64,000 nt of DNA from Bacteroidaceae bacterium (GTDB taxonomy: Bacteria; Bacteroidota; Bacteroidia; Bacteroidales; Muribaculaceae), in the NCBI GenBank assembly GCA_021768245.1, contig JAETNO010000002.1, positions 186,001 through 250,000 on the forward strand. The letters run 5' to 3'. Position numbers and translations under genes: made by a program. Positions 35,270 through 43,859 of the stretch are shown in pieces. The notes under the pieces were generated by a model. That model was given only the letters and a program-made list of their open reading frames with translations, was not told where the DNA came from and did not search any database. The stretch's first letter is position 1. Every line of letters begins with the position of its first letter.

Positions 35270-36142
35270 ATGTTTTTATTTGGAATGGATAATATTGTAC
35301 TTCGCTTTACGTTCGCTCAACGTATTATAATACTTCTTATATCGCTATTTATATTCTCCCTGATTGGTTCTGTATTTGTCGCTTTACTAACGCGCAACGG
35401 CATAACGACTGAATCACTTCGGCTTGCGACTATCGTGCAGGACTGTGTCATATTTATTGCTCCCGCTATAGCCACAGCCGTATTAATCAGTGTGATTCCT
35501 GCCGGATTTCTCTGTATTAACAGCGGATTCAGGTTCCCGATGTTTCTGCTTGCGCTAACAGCCATGATTGTGTCAATGCCAGTGATGAATCTGATAGTAA
35601 ACCTTAATGAGCAATTGTCACTGCCTGAGGCTCTAAGCGGTCTTGAAGAATGGATGAGACAGGCTGAGACAAAGGCACAGGATTCAGTAAAGATTCTTTT
35701 GGGAACATCATCTGTGCTCTCTCTTATCATAAACTTATTGATTGTCGGAGTATTGGCTGGCGTAAGTGAAGAAATATTCTTTAGAGGAGCACTTCAACGT
35801 GTATTGGCGACATCTTCGATTAATCCTCATTGTGCCATTTGGCTTTCAGCACTGATATTCAGTGCTTTCCATCTGCAATTTTTCGGTTTTTTCCCCAGGT
35901 TGCTTTTAGGAGCTTATTTCGGATATCTGTTATATTGGTCAAAATCGCTATGGCTGCCGATAATTGCCCATACCTTAAATAATTCATTAGTAGTCTTCAC
36001 TATGTGGCTCGGTGAGGTGAAAGGGGATAAAACAATGGAAGCTATAGACAATTGGGGAATGGCTTCACCGACCCTTATACTGGCTTCGATAATTATGACG
36101 TTTTTTACTCTCCGGTATATGTACCGTTATCGTAGGGTTTAA
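35270..36142 (+). CDS. CPBP family intramembrane metalloprotease
   Basis: 290 residues with seven to eight hydrophobic segments. The CPBP/Abi motifs are present: EEIFFRGALQR, FSAFHLQFFGF and a third histidine in PIIAHTLNN. These enzymes are Rce1-like proteases in the membrane, and bacterial substrates are mostly unknown. A second ATG at 35285 is possible. A candidate short-transcript region and a terminator follow. Confidence 0.88.
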   Translation: MFLFGMDNIVLRFTFAQRIIILLISLFIFSLIGSVFVALLTRNGITTESLRLATIVQDCVIFIAPAIATAVLISVIPAGFLCINSGFRFPMFLLALTAMIVSMPVMNLIVNLNEQLSLPEALSGLEEWMRQAETKAQDSVKILLGTSSVLSLIINLLIVGVLAGVSEEIFFRGALQRVLATSSINPHCAIWLSALIFSAFHLQFFGFFPRLLLGAYFGYLLYWSKSLWLPIIAHTLNNSLVVFTMWLGEVKGDKTMEAIDNWGMASPTLILASIIMTFFTLRYMYRYRRV

Positions 36143-36233
36143 AAGGTTTGATTATAGATTAAAGATTTCACTCCTCACTGTTAATTAGTATTAATTAAAT
36201 AGGGGCAAGATATCGTTTTTGGAGAAAAATTGC

Positions 36234-36332
36234 TAATTTTGGCTTCAAATTATATGAATATCTTAACCTAACTTACTAAAAATAATCACTCGTCGGTCAA
36301 TGGATTAAATCCATTACCGACGAAAATTTTTT
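36234..36332 (+). ncRNA. Candidate short transcript or attenuated leader upstream of rlmD
   Basis: A TAATTTTG box (36234-36241) is followed about 45 bases later by a terminator-like hairpin with a T-run (36290-36332). Transcription from this box would give an RNA of roughly 80-90 bases ending before rlmD. No TTG stands at -33. It could equally be the last part of the CPBP transcript. Confidence 0.3.
36290..36332 (+). terminator. Rho-independent terminator between the CPBP gene and rlmD
   Basis: Arm TCGTCGGT plus AATGGAT (36290-36305, with one bulged C) pairs with ATCCATT plus ACCGACGA (36309-36323), and TTTTTT follows at 36327-36332. It is one of only a few hairpins in the window with a clear T-run. 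Confidence 0.75.
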
Positions 36333-36388
36333 GTAGGTTATAAATTGATAATCCTGAATAGAGTAGGGGACTGACAACTTATAAGCAT

Positions 36389-37801
36389 ATGGCAAGAAAG
36401 AAAAAAGAATTGCCACTTTTAAGTGGCGTAAATATAAGTGATGTAGCGGCAGAAGGTAACTCTATTGCCAGGGTCGATGATTTTGTCGTTTTTATACCCT
36501 TTGGTGCGCCGGGTGATGTTGCGGACGTGAAAATAGACCGTAAAAAGCGTAATTACGCTGAGGGTCATATAGAGAATCTTATAAGCCTATCTCCGATAAG
36601 GGTTGAGCCTAAATGTGAGCATTTCACCGTATGTGGCGGATGCCGTTGGCAACATCTGCCATATGAATTTCAATTAAAATGCAAGCAACAGCAGGTGGAG
36701 GATGCGCTGCAGCGTATCGCCAAAATCCCGATTCCTGAATTGTCTCCAATTTTAGGCTCGGAATCTATCTGGGAATACCGGAATAAGATGGAATATACAT
36801 TTTCCAATAAAAAATGGCTGACATTCGATCAATTGCGTTCCGGGGAGGAATTCCCGGACAGGCGTGCTGCCGGATTTCATATCTCGGGTGCCTTCGACAA
36901 GGTTCTTGATATAAATAAATGTCACCTTCAGGATAATCTTGGGAATCAGTTGCGCCTGTTTATAAAGCAATATGGAATTGAAAATAATCTCTCGTTCTAT
37001 GATTTACGTGAACAGCATGGCTTTCTGCGCACATTGATGATTCGCATAGCTTCTACCGGAGAGGTAATGGCTGTCATGGTATTCGGGGAAGATAAGCGGG
37101 ACGACATCATAAGGTTGCTTGATGCTGTCTCTGAGAAATTTCCTGAAATAACATCGCTTCAGTATGTAATCAATACGAAGGTCAATGACACTATCTCAGA
37201 CCAGGAAATACTTCTATATAAGGGTAGGGAATATATCGAGGAAAGTATGGAAAATCTTCGCTTCCGTATTGGACCTAAATCTTTTTATCAGACCAATTCC
37301 ATCCAAGCCTACAAATTGTACTCTGTTGCTAGGGATTTTGCCGGCTTGACAGGCAACGAACTTGTTTATGACCTTTATACTGGTACAGGGACAATAGCTT
37401 GTTTCATCGCACCTAAAGCCCGTCATGTGATTGGTATTGAGTATGTTCCCGAGGCGATTGAAGATGCGAAAATAAATGCGGCAGTAAATAATCTGGACAA
37501 TACGGAATTCTATGCCGGAGATATGAAAAATGTTTTGACATCAGATTTTATATCGGAGCATGGCCGTCCGGATGTAATGATTGTCGATCCTCCAAGAGCC
37601 GGCATGCACGAGGATGTGGTCAATGTAATAATTGGGGCTGAACCTGAAAGGATAGTATATGTAAGTTGCAATCCCGCGACACAAGCAAGGGATTTGGCGC
37701 TTCTTCATGCCAAATATGATGTTGAGGCCGTGCAGCCGGTTGATATGTTCCCACATACTCAGCATGTTGAGAACGTGGTGTCTCTAAGATTAAGAAAATA
37801 G
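36389..37801 (+). CDS. rlmD: 23S rRNA (uracil-5-)-methyltransferase RlmD/RumA family
   Basis: 470 residues. An N-terminal TRAM domain, an iron-sulfur cysteine set (C76, C82, C85 and a later cysteine in NKCHLQ), then the methyltransferase: YQTNSIQAYKLY, VYDLYTGTGTIACFIA, the DPPRAGMHED motif and catalytic cysteine in YVSCNPATQ. It makes 5-methyluridine in 23S rRNA. Whether the site is U1939 or U747 cannot be told. Confidence 0.92.
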   Translation: MARKKKELPLLSGVNISDVAAEGNSIARVDDFVVFIPFGAPGDVADVKIDRKKRNYAEGHIENLISLSPIRVEPKCEHFTVCGGCRWQHLPYEFQLKCKQQQVEDALQRIAKIPIPELSPILGSESIWEYRNKMEYTFSNKKWLTFDQLRSGEEFPDRRAAGFHISGAFDKVLDINKCHLQDNLGNQLRLFIKQYGIENNLSFYDLREQHGFLRTLMIRIASTGEVMAVMVFGEDKRDDIIRLLDAVSEKFPEITSLQYVINTKVNDTISDQEILLYKGREYIEESMENLRFRIGPKSFYQTNSIQAYKLYSVARDFAGLTGNELVYDLYTGTGTIACFIAPKARHVIGIEYVPEAIEDAKINAAVNNLDNTEFYAGDMKNVLTSDFISEHGRPDVMIVDPPRAGMHEDVVNVIIGAEPERIVYVSCNPATQARDLALLHAKYDVEAVQPVDMFPHTQHVENVVSLRLRK

Positions 37802-37810
37802 GACGTAAAT

Positions 37811-37844
37811 AAAAAAGCGCCCGCTACATCACGTAGCGAACGCT
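37811..37844 (-). terminator. Rho-independent terminator facing the minus strand
   Basis: A hairpin with arms 37816-37827 and 37833-37844 (AGCG/CGCT and CGCTAC/GTAGCG, two-base internal mismatch, five-base loop) followed on the minus strand by TTTTTT. It ends either the candidate short RNA or a 600-base 3' extension of the topB message. Confidence 0.75.
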
Positions 37845-38080
37845 CGAAATTATAATCATCAATTCTAATTATCGGTATTCGTTTTCACAAACTCTTGTTC
37901 TTCGTGACAGGCGGAATCTTTTGGGGATTTCGCCTGTGCATTTTGAACGATAACTGCTAAAATTGATAAGGGATAGGAAAATTAGCGGTAAAATTTAATT
38001 CAGAAAAGGATAAGAATGGTTTGCGTTTTATGTTTTGTATGTAAAAACTTTATGTCTTTGCAGTGTATTATCTGGTTTTT
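37811..38080 (-). ncRNA. Candidate non-coding RNA of about 270 bases
   Basis: It is bounded by a full-consensus promoter and a T-run terminator on the same strand. The only ATG frame inside is 18 codons (MHRRNPQKIPPV). A second frame without a start codon reads SILAVIVQNAQAKSPKD up to a TAG and might be the remnant of a small exported protein. A further hairpin (ACAGGCG/CGCCTGT, about 37907-37940) lies near the 3' part. I do not recognise it as 6S, tmRNA, SRP RNA or RNase P RNA. Confidence 0.35.
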
Positions 38081-38085
38081 CAATG

Positions 38086-38116
38086 CAAAGTTATTAATAT
38101 AATACCGTTATAACAA
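38086..38116 (-). promoter_or_regulatory. Orphan promoter in the rlmD-topB gap (TTG-20-TAACTTTG)
   Basis: On the minus strand TTG (complement of 38114-38116) is followed after 20 bases by TAACTTTG (complement of 38086-38093). It is as good as the promoters of gyrB and fumarase, but no protein gene follows it. Confidence 0.65.
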
Positions 38117-38187
38117 GAGCCTTAACTCTTATTCGCTAAAGCATTAACGCTTTTAACCAATAAGAATTGGATAATGGCTGTTTAACA

Positions 38188-38336
38188 TAACATTTTACTA
38201 AAAAAACATTAAGCAAGTGTAGCTTTGATATTCTTCGATTATTTCACTATGTGTTCCTCATAATCGATATTATGTTAAATAGAGATATCTTTATTTTCTA
38301 ACTGATTTTTATGAGACTTTATTTAGTAAAATGTTA
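38188..38336. repeat. 15-bp inverted repeat bounding a 149-base AT-rich segment
   Basis: TAACATTTTACTAAA at 38188-38202 and its exact complement at 38322-38336. The segment between has no gene. No target-site duplication is visible at the outer edges, so a miniature mobile element is only one possibility. Confidence 0.45.
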
Positions 38337-38373
38337 TTGTCGCCCCTACTTTCCCGATAACTCTCGCGTCTCT

Positions 38374-38390
38374 AACGATTGCCAATCGTT
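38374..38390. other. Short palindrome just past the topB stop
   Basis: AACGATTG and CAATCGTT around a single base, 28 bases beyond the topB stop codon on its strand. It is possibly part of topB transcript ending. No T-run follows. Confidence 0.3.
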
Positions 38391-38417
38391 TAGGTTGATG
38401 AGATTACGTCTTTAATT

Positions 38418-40490
38418 TCATCTCTTTTTCGTGTCAAGCAGTTTGCGAAGTTTTGCCGGTGTTAAGGTTTCGGGATATTCTGTGAAATTTAATCGTAATT
38501 CACATCCTTCACGGAAACGGCTACAACCAAACGCTGTTTTTCCTTTAAGGATATGACCTTGCCCACAGACCGGACAAATGATTTGTTCATATTTGCTGAT
38601 TCTCGGAGCGCGTGGCTTTGAAGTCTTTTTAGAAGCAGGTTTATTGTCACTTTTGGTGGTCTCAGCAGATTTTTCTCCATTGGCGGAATAATTGTCTACA
38701 ATTATCTTTGATTTGGAATTATCGCTAAGAACGTTGATAACAATCTGATTAATAAGTGTTTTTAATTCGTCAATAAATTCGGCTGCGGAATATTCGCCTC
38801 TTTCTATCCGCCGTAACTTATTCTCCCATAGGCCAGTAAGCTTTGCGCTCTTAAGAAGTTCCTCGTTTATTGTATTTATCAAGTCTATTCCTGCTTGAGT
38901 CGGCATGATTGACTTTCGGTTGCGTTGTATATAACGCCTTTTAAAAAGCGTTTCGATTATGGCTGCTCTTGTTGACGGACGTCCGATACCATTTTCTTTC
39001 ATAGCTTCCCGCAAGGCTTCATCGTCAACAGTCTTACCAGCTGATTCCATGGCCCGGAGCAGGGTGCCCTCCGTATATGCTTTGGGTGCCTGTGTGGTAC
39101 GTTTCTGCATCGCGGGTTCATGAGGGCCGCTCTCCCCTATCTTAAAATCAGGAAGAATACGGTCTTCGTCTGCATCCCCATCTTTTTGAACATCAGATGA
39201 ATTGCCATTTTCATAAAGCGTTCTCCATCCGGGTTCTTCAATCACTTTTCCTGTAGCTTTAAATCCTGTAGTGCAGACTTGACCTATCACTGTTGTAGTC
39301 ATAAACTTACAATCAGGATAGAAGGCTGCGATAAATCGAAGGGCTATAAGGTGGTAAAGCTGTCGTTCGTTCCCCACGAGTATGCTTGGTGCCTGCCCGG
39401 TGGGAATAATGGCATGGTGGTCTGTAACTTTGGAGTTATCAAACACTTTTTTGCTTTTGGGCAATTTCGCTCCGAGAATCGATGCCGTAAGATTTGCATA
39501 CGGAGTCATGTTTCTCAGGATTGAAGGCACTTTGAGGTATATATCCTCCGATAGATAGGTCGTATCGACACGCGGATAAGTGGTCACCTTTTTTTCGTAG
39601 AGTGACTGAATCAATTTCAAGGTCTCATCAGCCGTCCAGCCCCATTTTTTGTTACACTCCACCTGGAGTGAAGTCAAGTCAAAAAGACGTGGCGGTGCTT
39701 CCCTACCCTTCTTCTTTTGAACATCAGTGATAGTCAGCGGATGTGAGGCAATCTCATCTAAAATGGTCTGTGCATCCTCAGGCGAGCTAAACCTGCCTGA
39801 TGTCGCATTGAAAGTAGCGCCGCGATATATGGTTTTAAGCTCCCAGAAATCTTCCGGCTTGAAATTTTCTATTTCAAAATGGCGTTGCACTATAAGAGCG
39901 AGCGTCGGAGTCTGGACGCGGCCTATTGATAGAACATTTCCGGGCGAAGAATATTTAAGGGAGTAAAGGCGGGTAGCGTTCATCCCAAGAATCCAATCGC
40001 CAATCGCCCTTGATAGGCCGGCATGGTAAAGGTTGTCGAAATCAGACTGTGACTGTAGCCGTTCGAATCCTTCACGGATTGATTCATCGGTCAAAGACGA
40101 TATCCATAGGCGTTTCACCGGGCACTTGATAGAAGCTTTCTGCATCACCCACCGTTGAATCAGTTCTCCCTCCTGACCGGCATCACCGCAATTGATTACT
40201 TCATCAGCCTGTGCGATTAAAGTTTCAATTACCTCAAACTGCCGTTCTATGCCTTTGTCGGGAATGATTTTTATGCCGAAACGGGCCGGTATCATAGGAA
40301 GGACCCCAAGAGCCCATCGTTTCCATCGTTCCTCGTAGTCTCCAGGCTCCTTGAGGGTACAAAGATGTCCGAAGGTCCAGGTGACTTTATAGTCTCCGCC
40401 TTCGTAATATCCTTCACGGCGCACGTCCGCGCCCAATATTTTTGCAATATCCTTTGCTACACTCGGTTTCTCTGTTATGCAGAGTATCAT
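38418..40490 (-). CDS. topB: DNA topoisomerase III
   Basis: 690 residues. Type IA topoisomerase: Toprim domain with ITEKPSVAK and CGDAGQEGELI, the active-site tyrosine in VTTYPRVDTTYLSED (Y305), and helices with GRPSTRAAIIETLFKR. The C-terminus carries a zinc finger (CPVCGQGHILKGKTAFGCSR) after a lysine-rich linker. It decatenates single-stranded or precatenated DNA. In the Toprim motif the usual arginine of DAGREGE is glutamine. It overlaps the upstream small secreted gene by four bases, which is an unusual pairing. Confidence 0.93.
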   Translation of the reverse strand: MILCITEKPSVAKDIAKILGADVRREGYYEGGDYKVTWTFGHLCTLKEPGDYEERWKRWALGVLPMIPARFGIKIIPDKGIERQFEVIETLIAQADEVINCGDAGQEGELIQRWVMQKASIKCPVKRLWISSLTDESIREGFERLQSQSDFDNLYHAGLSRAIGDWILGMNATRLYSLKYSSPGNVLSIGRVQTPTLALIVQRHFEIENFKPEDFWELKTIYRGATFNATSGRFSSPEDAQTILDEIASHPLTITDVQKKKGREAPPRLFDLTSLQVECNKKWGWTADETLKLIQSLYEKKVTTYPRVDTTYLSEDIYLKVPSILRNMTPYANLTASILGAKLPKSKKVFDNSKVTDHHAIIPTGQAPSILVGNERQLYHLIALRFIAAFYPDCKFMTTTVIGQVCTTGFKATGKVIEEPGWRTLYENGNSSDVQKDGDADEDRILPDFKIGESGPHEPAMQKRTTQAPKAYTEGTLLRAMESAGKTVDDEALREAMKENGIGRPSTRAAIIETLFKRRYIQRNRKSIMPTQAGIDLINTINEELLKSAKLTGLWENKLRRIERGEYSAAEFIDELKTLINQIVINVLSDNSKSKIIVDNYSANGEKSAETTKSDNKPASKKTSKPRAPRISKYEQIICPVCGQGHILKGKTAFGCSRFREGCELRLNFTEYPETLTPAKLRKLLDTKKR

Positions 40491-40897
40491 TTATGTCTAT
40501 CCGAAATCTTTTTGACTGTCGTGGTCGATTGACCATGGGCAGTTGAAAAGACAATTTGAATACCATTTGACACCTTGACTGAAGGGAAGTCGAGTTCAAT
40601 AGGGATTGTTCCGTCGTCTTCCCATTGGAAATACCGACGGAAATCGACTCCGTCAATATCGTTGGCATCCACGGAATAGTTATTGCCGACCATATTGACT
40701 CCGTCGATACGGTTAGATGTGTGCGGACGGCCAATTAGCTTTCCATAGACCCTTGTCAAATCATTGCGATAGTCAATGCTGTCGACTTTGAATGTCAGGA
40801 CATTGTCTGATGCCGATTCATAATTTCTTACGACTTTAGCTATTATAGGCAGTGTAAGAAACAGACAGGATGCAATGGTTAGAGATAGTCTTTTCAT
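40487..40897 (-). CDS. Small secreted protein of unknown function
   Basis: 136 residues. A signal peptide (LSLTIASCLFLTLPIIA) is followed by a beta-rich domain with VDSIDYRNDLTRVYGKLIGRPHTSNRIDGV and FRRYFQWEDDGTIPIELDFP. I do not recognise the family. The strand pattern would fit a small beta-sandwich. It has a strong promoter (40913-40943) and its stop overlaps the topB start by four bases, so topB probably depends on this transcript. Confidence 0.75.
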   Translation of the reverse strand: MKRLSLTIASCLFLTLPIIAKVVRNYESASDNVLTFKVDSIDYRNDLTRVYGKLIGRPHTSNRIDGVNMVGNNYSVDANDIDGVDFRRYFQWEDDGTIPIELDFPSVKVSNGIQIVFSTAHGQSTTTVKKISDRHK

Positions 40898-40912
40898 GAT
40901 GAATTAATGATG

Positions 40913-40943
40913 CAAATTTAGTGAGAATAGTTAAGTTTAACAA
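40913..40943 (-). promoter_or_regulatory. Promoter of the small secreted gene and topB (TTTG-20-TAAATTTG)
   Basis: On the minus strand TTTG (TTG = complement of 40941-40943) is followed after 20 bases by TAAATTTG (complement of 40913-40920), 15 bases before the ATG. Confidence 0.8.
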
Positions 40944-40957
40944 ATAAAGACCACAAC

Positions 40958-41455
40958 CTATCTTGATGAAAGGAACTCTTCGAGAGTCTGGACCGATGGG
41001 TTTATGGCTACGATTTTTCCTTGCGGGTCTATCAGGTATGATGAGAAACCGCAGTCAAGACGATAGTTCGACGTCATATTCTTAGCTTTGGCGTCGGAGA
41101 TGTGAAATTGTGTAGTCCTGTCGAGATTGTCTTTCTTGATAACCTCATGGAAAAGTGTCGGGTCGGCATCGGTATTGACTGACAGTAACTCGAAGGGACG
41201 ATGGGAGCTTCGATGAAAGAAACGGTCATATTCCCCGGCTGCAATTCTTGATACTGCATTGGAAGAGTCCCAAAAGTTCACGAGCACGTAATGCCCTTTA
41301 AGATTGTCTAAGGATACGTTGACCGAATCGTTTGCGAGCATCTCGATTTCCGGGGCGGAATATCCTTCCTCGGCCTTTATGACTCTTTCGGAATATGCCG
41401 ATATGAGAAGAACCGCAGCTATGAAAAATAAGATATAGCTTATTGCCTTTTTCAT
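40958..41455 (-). CDS. Thioredoxin-fold (TlpA-like) membrane-anchored protein without CxxC
   Basis: 165 residues. The N-terminal hydrophobic segment (AISYILFFIAAVLLISAY) is probably an uncleaved anchor. The rest follows TlpA/redoxin layout: APEIEMLANDSVNVSLDNLKGHYVLVNFW, then FELLSVNTDAD, and SYLIDPQGKIVAINP. Where active members have WCxxC after NFW, this one has DSSNAVS, so the redox pair is missing. The single cysteine (LDCGFSSYL) is elsewhere. It is probably a binding or structural member. It starts three bases after a 13-bp hairpin. Confidence 0.8.
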   Translation of the reverse strand: MKKAISYILFFIAAVLLISAYSERVIKAEEGYSAPEIEMLANDSVNVSLDNLKGHYVLVNFWDSSNAVSRIAAGEYDRFFHRSSHRPFELLSVNTDADPTLFHEVIKKDNLDRTTQFHISDAKAKNMTSNYRLDCGFSSYLIDPQGKIVAINPSVQTLEEFLSSR

Positions 41456-41457
41456 GA

Positions 41458-41504
41458 TTAAGGGTTTGAAGTGTCCTTATAGTTAAGACAATTCAAACCC
41501 TTAA
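41458..41504 (-). terminator. 13-bp hairpin between tamL and the thioredoxin-fold gene
   Basis: TTAAGGGTTTGAA at 41458-41470 and its exact complement at 41492-41504. It lies 20 bases past the tamL stop and ends three bases before the next ATG. There is no T-run. It may end the tamB-tamL message or mask the translation start of the next gene. Confidence 0.5.
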
Positions 41505-41524
41505 AAGTTTTATATCGGTTGAAA

Positions 41525-43813
41525 TCAGAACGGATAGCCTATTGCAAGGTGAAACGCGAGAGACTTTTTAAAAGACTCCATATTATAATACCCCCGTTTG
41601 CCGGTGTCATATGGAGCATGGATGCCAATTCCAAGGTCTCCACGGATAATAAGCATGGATATATCAAATCTCAGGCCAACTCCGGTTCCGAGAGCGAGAT
41701 CTTTAAAGAAGCTGTTAGCCTTTAATTGACCTCCCGGCCGGGAGGCTTCATTTTTAAGAGTCCAGACGTTGCCTGCATCAAGGAACAATGCACCATGGAG
41801 CGGGCCGAGTATAGGGAAACGATATTCCATGTTGGCGATGAATGTAAAGGTTCCCGTCTGGTCAAAGTATCCATTAATCTGATCCGCCGGGGCCCGATAA
41901 GAGCCGGGGCCGATTGAACGGACGGTGAAGGCTCTGACAGAATTTGCTCCGCCACAATAGAATTGTTCGCTGTATGGAACCTGCGATGAATTGCCGTAGG
42001 CATATGCTGCTCCTGATCCGAGACGGCTCACAAGCCAATGATTGCCGAAAAGCCTGCGCCCGTATACAATCTGTGCGTACCCTTTGACAAACTGGGAGAA
42101 TGGAGTCTTGAACAGGGTTTTCTCACCTTTTTTACCGCAGAGTTCGTAGATTGACCAGAAGATATTTCCAGCCTCCTGTAGAGTGAACTGCACGTTTATT
42201 GTATTGTCACGGTTCATTGCTCTGTCATATACAAAACTATATGACATCTGAGGCACATATTGACTTTGGAAACTCAAAGCGATTGCCGGATTTTCCTCCA
42301 TAATGGCATCAAACTCGGGGGTTGTATGCTGAAGTTTGTTGTATGTAAATTTAAGAGGTGTGAATGTGTTTGATATGTATTTTGAAGATTGCCAGTCGTA
42401 AGATATACTTGCGTTGAACTGGCTCAGTTTAAAATAATGCGGACGGTTGAGCAGGTCGGCGCCGAGAGAGAGACGGGTCCAGCTGACCTCCCGTCGCGAT
42501 CTCGGGATGAAGCGAGGAGCAAGCAAGCGGGGAAATGCGAGCGTGGCATTGAGCCCGGCCTCGTATGAATTGAACACTGAATTTCCTTTCCCCCGACCGG
42601 TCTGCCATTCGTATGCTCCGGTCAACGATACGGTAAGCAACTCTCCCCCGCCGAAAAGGTTTCTGTTTGTAAGTCCCAAGGTTATACCCGGGCCAAGATA
42701 CGAGTTGGATTTTGATGAAACATTGGCTTCGACCGAGGCCTCGAGAGGCTTGTCGTAGGTACATTCGATGTTGACATTGAGCAAGCGCTCTCCGATATGA
42801 AGAGTATCGGGACTTACATTTATATTGATATTGTTGAATATACCCAGTCGCGCAAGCCTGGCTTGCGTATTATTCATCTGACGTACCGAGAATATTCTTC
42901 CTTCACGGAAGGATATGCATGATGGAATCAGTCCGTCCCGAAGTTTTGACGGGAGATAACGGATTATGGTCCCGCGGTGAGTTTCGGTTGTATCGGGTGT
43001 CCCTCCACCTTTGTTTCGGTAGATATAAGTGGTTATTTCTCCAGTCCTGAATCGGTCGAGAGCCATTTTCGGAGTATTGTCGGCAATATCAAGTTTCAAT
43101 GCTATGTTACCTTTTGAAATGGTGCTGTCAGCAAGATACTGGATATATTCCGGACGGAAAAAGTAATAACCTCGATTTCGGAGTACATTTGCTATGTGGA
43201 CTCGTAATGCCGAGAGAGAATCTGTCGAGTATCTCGAGCCTTGTTGAAGGTATTTAGACCTTTTTGCGACCGAGTCAATGACATGGTAAAGGTGGATGGA
43301 ATCAGGAAGCAGGATTATCGAATCAAGCATATATGGTTTACCGGCCTCGATTCGATATAGTATGGATGCTTTTTTCTTATTTTTTTTCTGCACCAACTCA
43401 AAACTTGATGTTCCTGAAAAATATCCGTTATTGTCAAGAATCTGGTCAAGCATATGGACTCTGACCTCCGGGCGTACATCTCCTACGAGCACCGGTTCGG
43501 CAACCAGCTTATTATATATCCAATGCTTGAATCCTTTAGGTGGATTAGGCCAGTTGTTATATACCCATAGTCCCAGAGGAAATGGATAGCGTACGGAGGG
43601 AGAGCCAAGCAGTGAATTATTGGGCTTTACGGCTACGGCTTCAGTGAGTGACGAACGGACATCATCCGGGAACTTTTCACCTTCAGGAGTAGAGATGTCC
43701 ACGCCTTTAAGTCCCGTGTATAGTATATCATCCTTGCCTAACCGTCGCGTGGTTGAACATGATGCCACAAGGATACATGCAGTAATATATATGAATATCT
43801 TTCTAAAAGTCAT
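41525..43813 (-). CDS. tamL: TamL: lipidated TamA-like Omp85 assembly protein
   Basis: 762 residues. Lipobox VASC (C19) with no acidic surface signal after it, then POTRA-like domains (about 30-330) and a C-terminal Omp85 barrel ending in an aromatic residue (GYPF). The loop motif GGANSVRAFTVRSIGPGS is visible. In Bacteroidota the TamA partner of TamB is often a lipoprotein named TamL, and tamB lies directly upstream (46 bases). The pair is thought to move lipids or help insert outer-membrane proteins across the envelope. Confidence 0.87.
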   Translation of the reverse strand: MTFRKIFIYITACILVASCSTTRRLGKDDILYTGLKGVDISTPEGEKFPDDVRSSLTEAVAVKPNNSLLGSPSVRYPFPLGLWVYNNWPNPPKGFKHWIYNKLVAEPVLVGDVRPEVRVHMLDQILDNNGYFSGTSSFELVQKKNKKKASILYRIEAGKPYMLDSIILLPDSIHLYHVIDSVAKRSKYLQQGSRYSTDSLSALRVHIANVLRNRGYYFFRPEYIQYLADSTISKGNIALKLDIADNTPKMALDRFRTGEITTYIYRNKGGGTPDTTETHRGTIIRYLPSKLRDGLIPSCISFREGRIFSVRQMNNTQARLARLGIFNNININVSPDTLHIGERLLNVNIECTYDKPLEASVEANVSSKSNSYLGPGITLGLTNRNLFGGGELLTVSLTGAYEWQTGRGKGNSVFNSYEAGLNATLAFPRLLAPRFIPRSRREVSWTRLSLGADLLNRPHYFKLSQFNASISYDWQSSKYISNTFTPLKFTYNKLQHTTPEFDAIMEENPAIALSFQSQYVPQMSYSFVYDRAMNRDNTINVQFTLQEAGNIFWSIYELCGKKGEKTLFKTPFSQFVKGYAQIVYGRRLFGNHWLVSRLGSGAAYAYGNSSQVPYSEQFYCGGANSVRAFTVRSIGPGSYRAPADQINGYFDQTGTFTFIANMEYRFPILGPLHGALFLDAGNVWTLKNEASRPGGQLKANSFFKDLALGTGVGLRFDISMLIIRGDLGIGIHAPYDTGKRGYYNMESFKKSLAFHLAIGYPF

Positions 43814-43859
43814 TTGTTCAGAAGAATTTAGAATTGATAAGGATTTACTGTCACAAGAT

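Larger units (their letters stand above)
37802..38417. other. 616-base intergenic region between rlmD and topB
   Basis: Convergent gap and the largest in the window. It holds a minus-strand promoter (38086-38116), a minus-strand terminator (37811-37844), the candidate RNA between them, a 15-bp inverted repeat (38188-38202 and 38322-38336), two similar small hairpins (38114-38155) and an 8-bp palindrome (38374-38390). No convincing protein gene is seen on either strand. Confidence 0.6.

Noticed and set aside
38188..38336. Insertion sequence remnant
   Set aside because: Inverted ends exist, but there is no transposase fragment and no target duplication, so it is listed only as a repeat.
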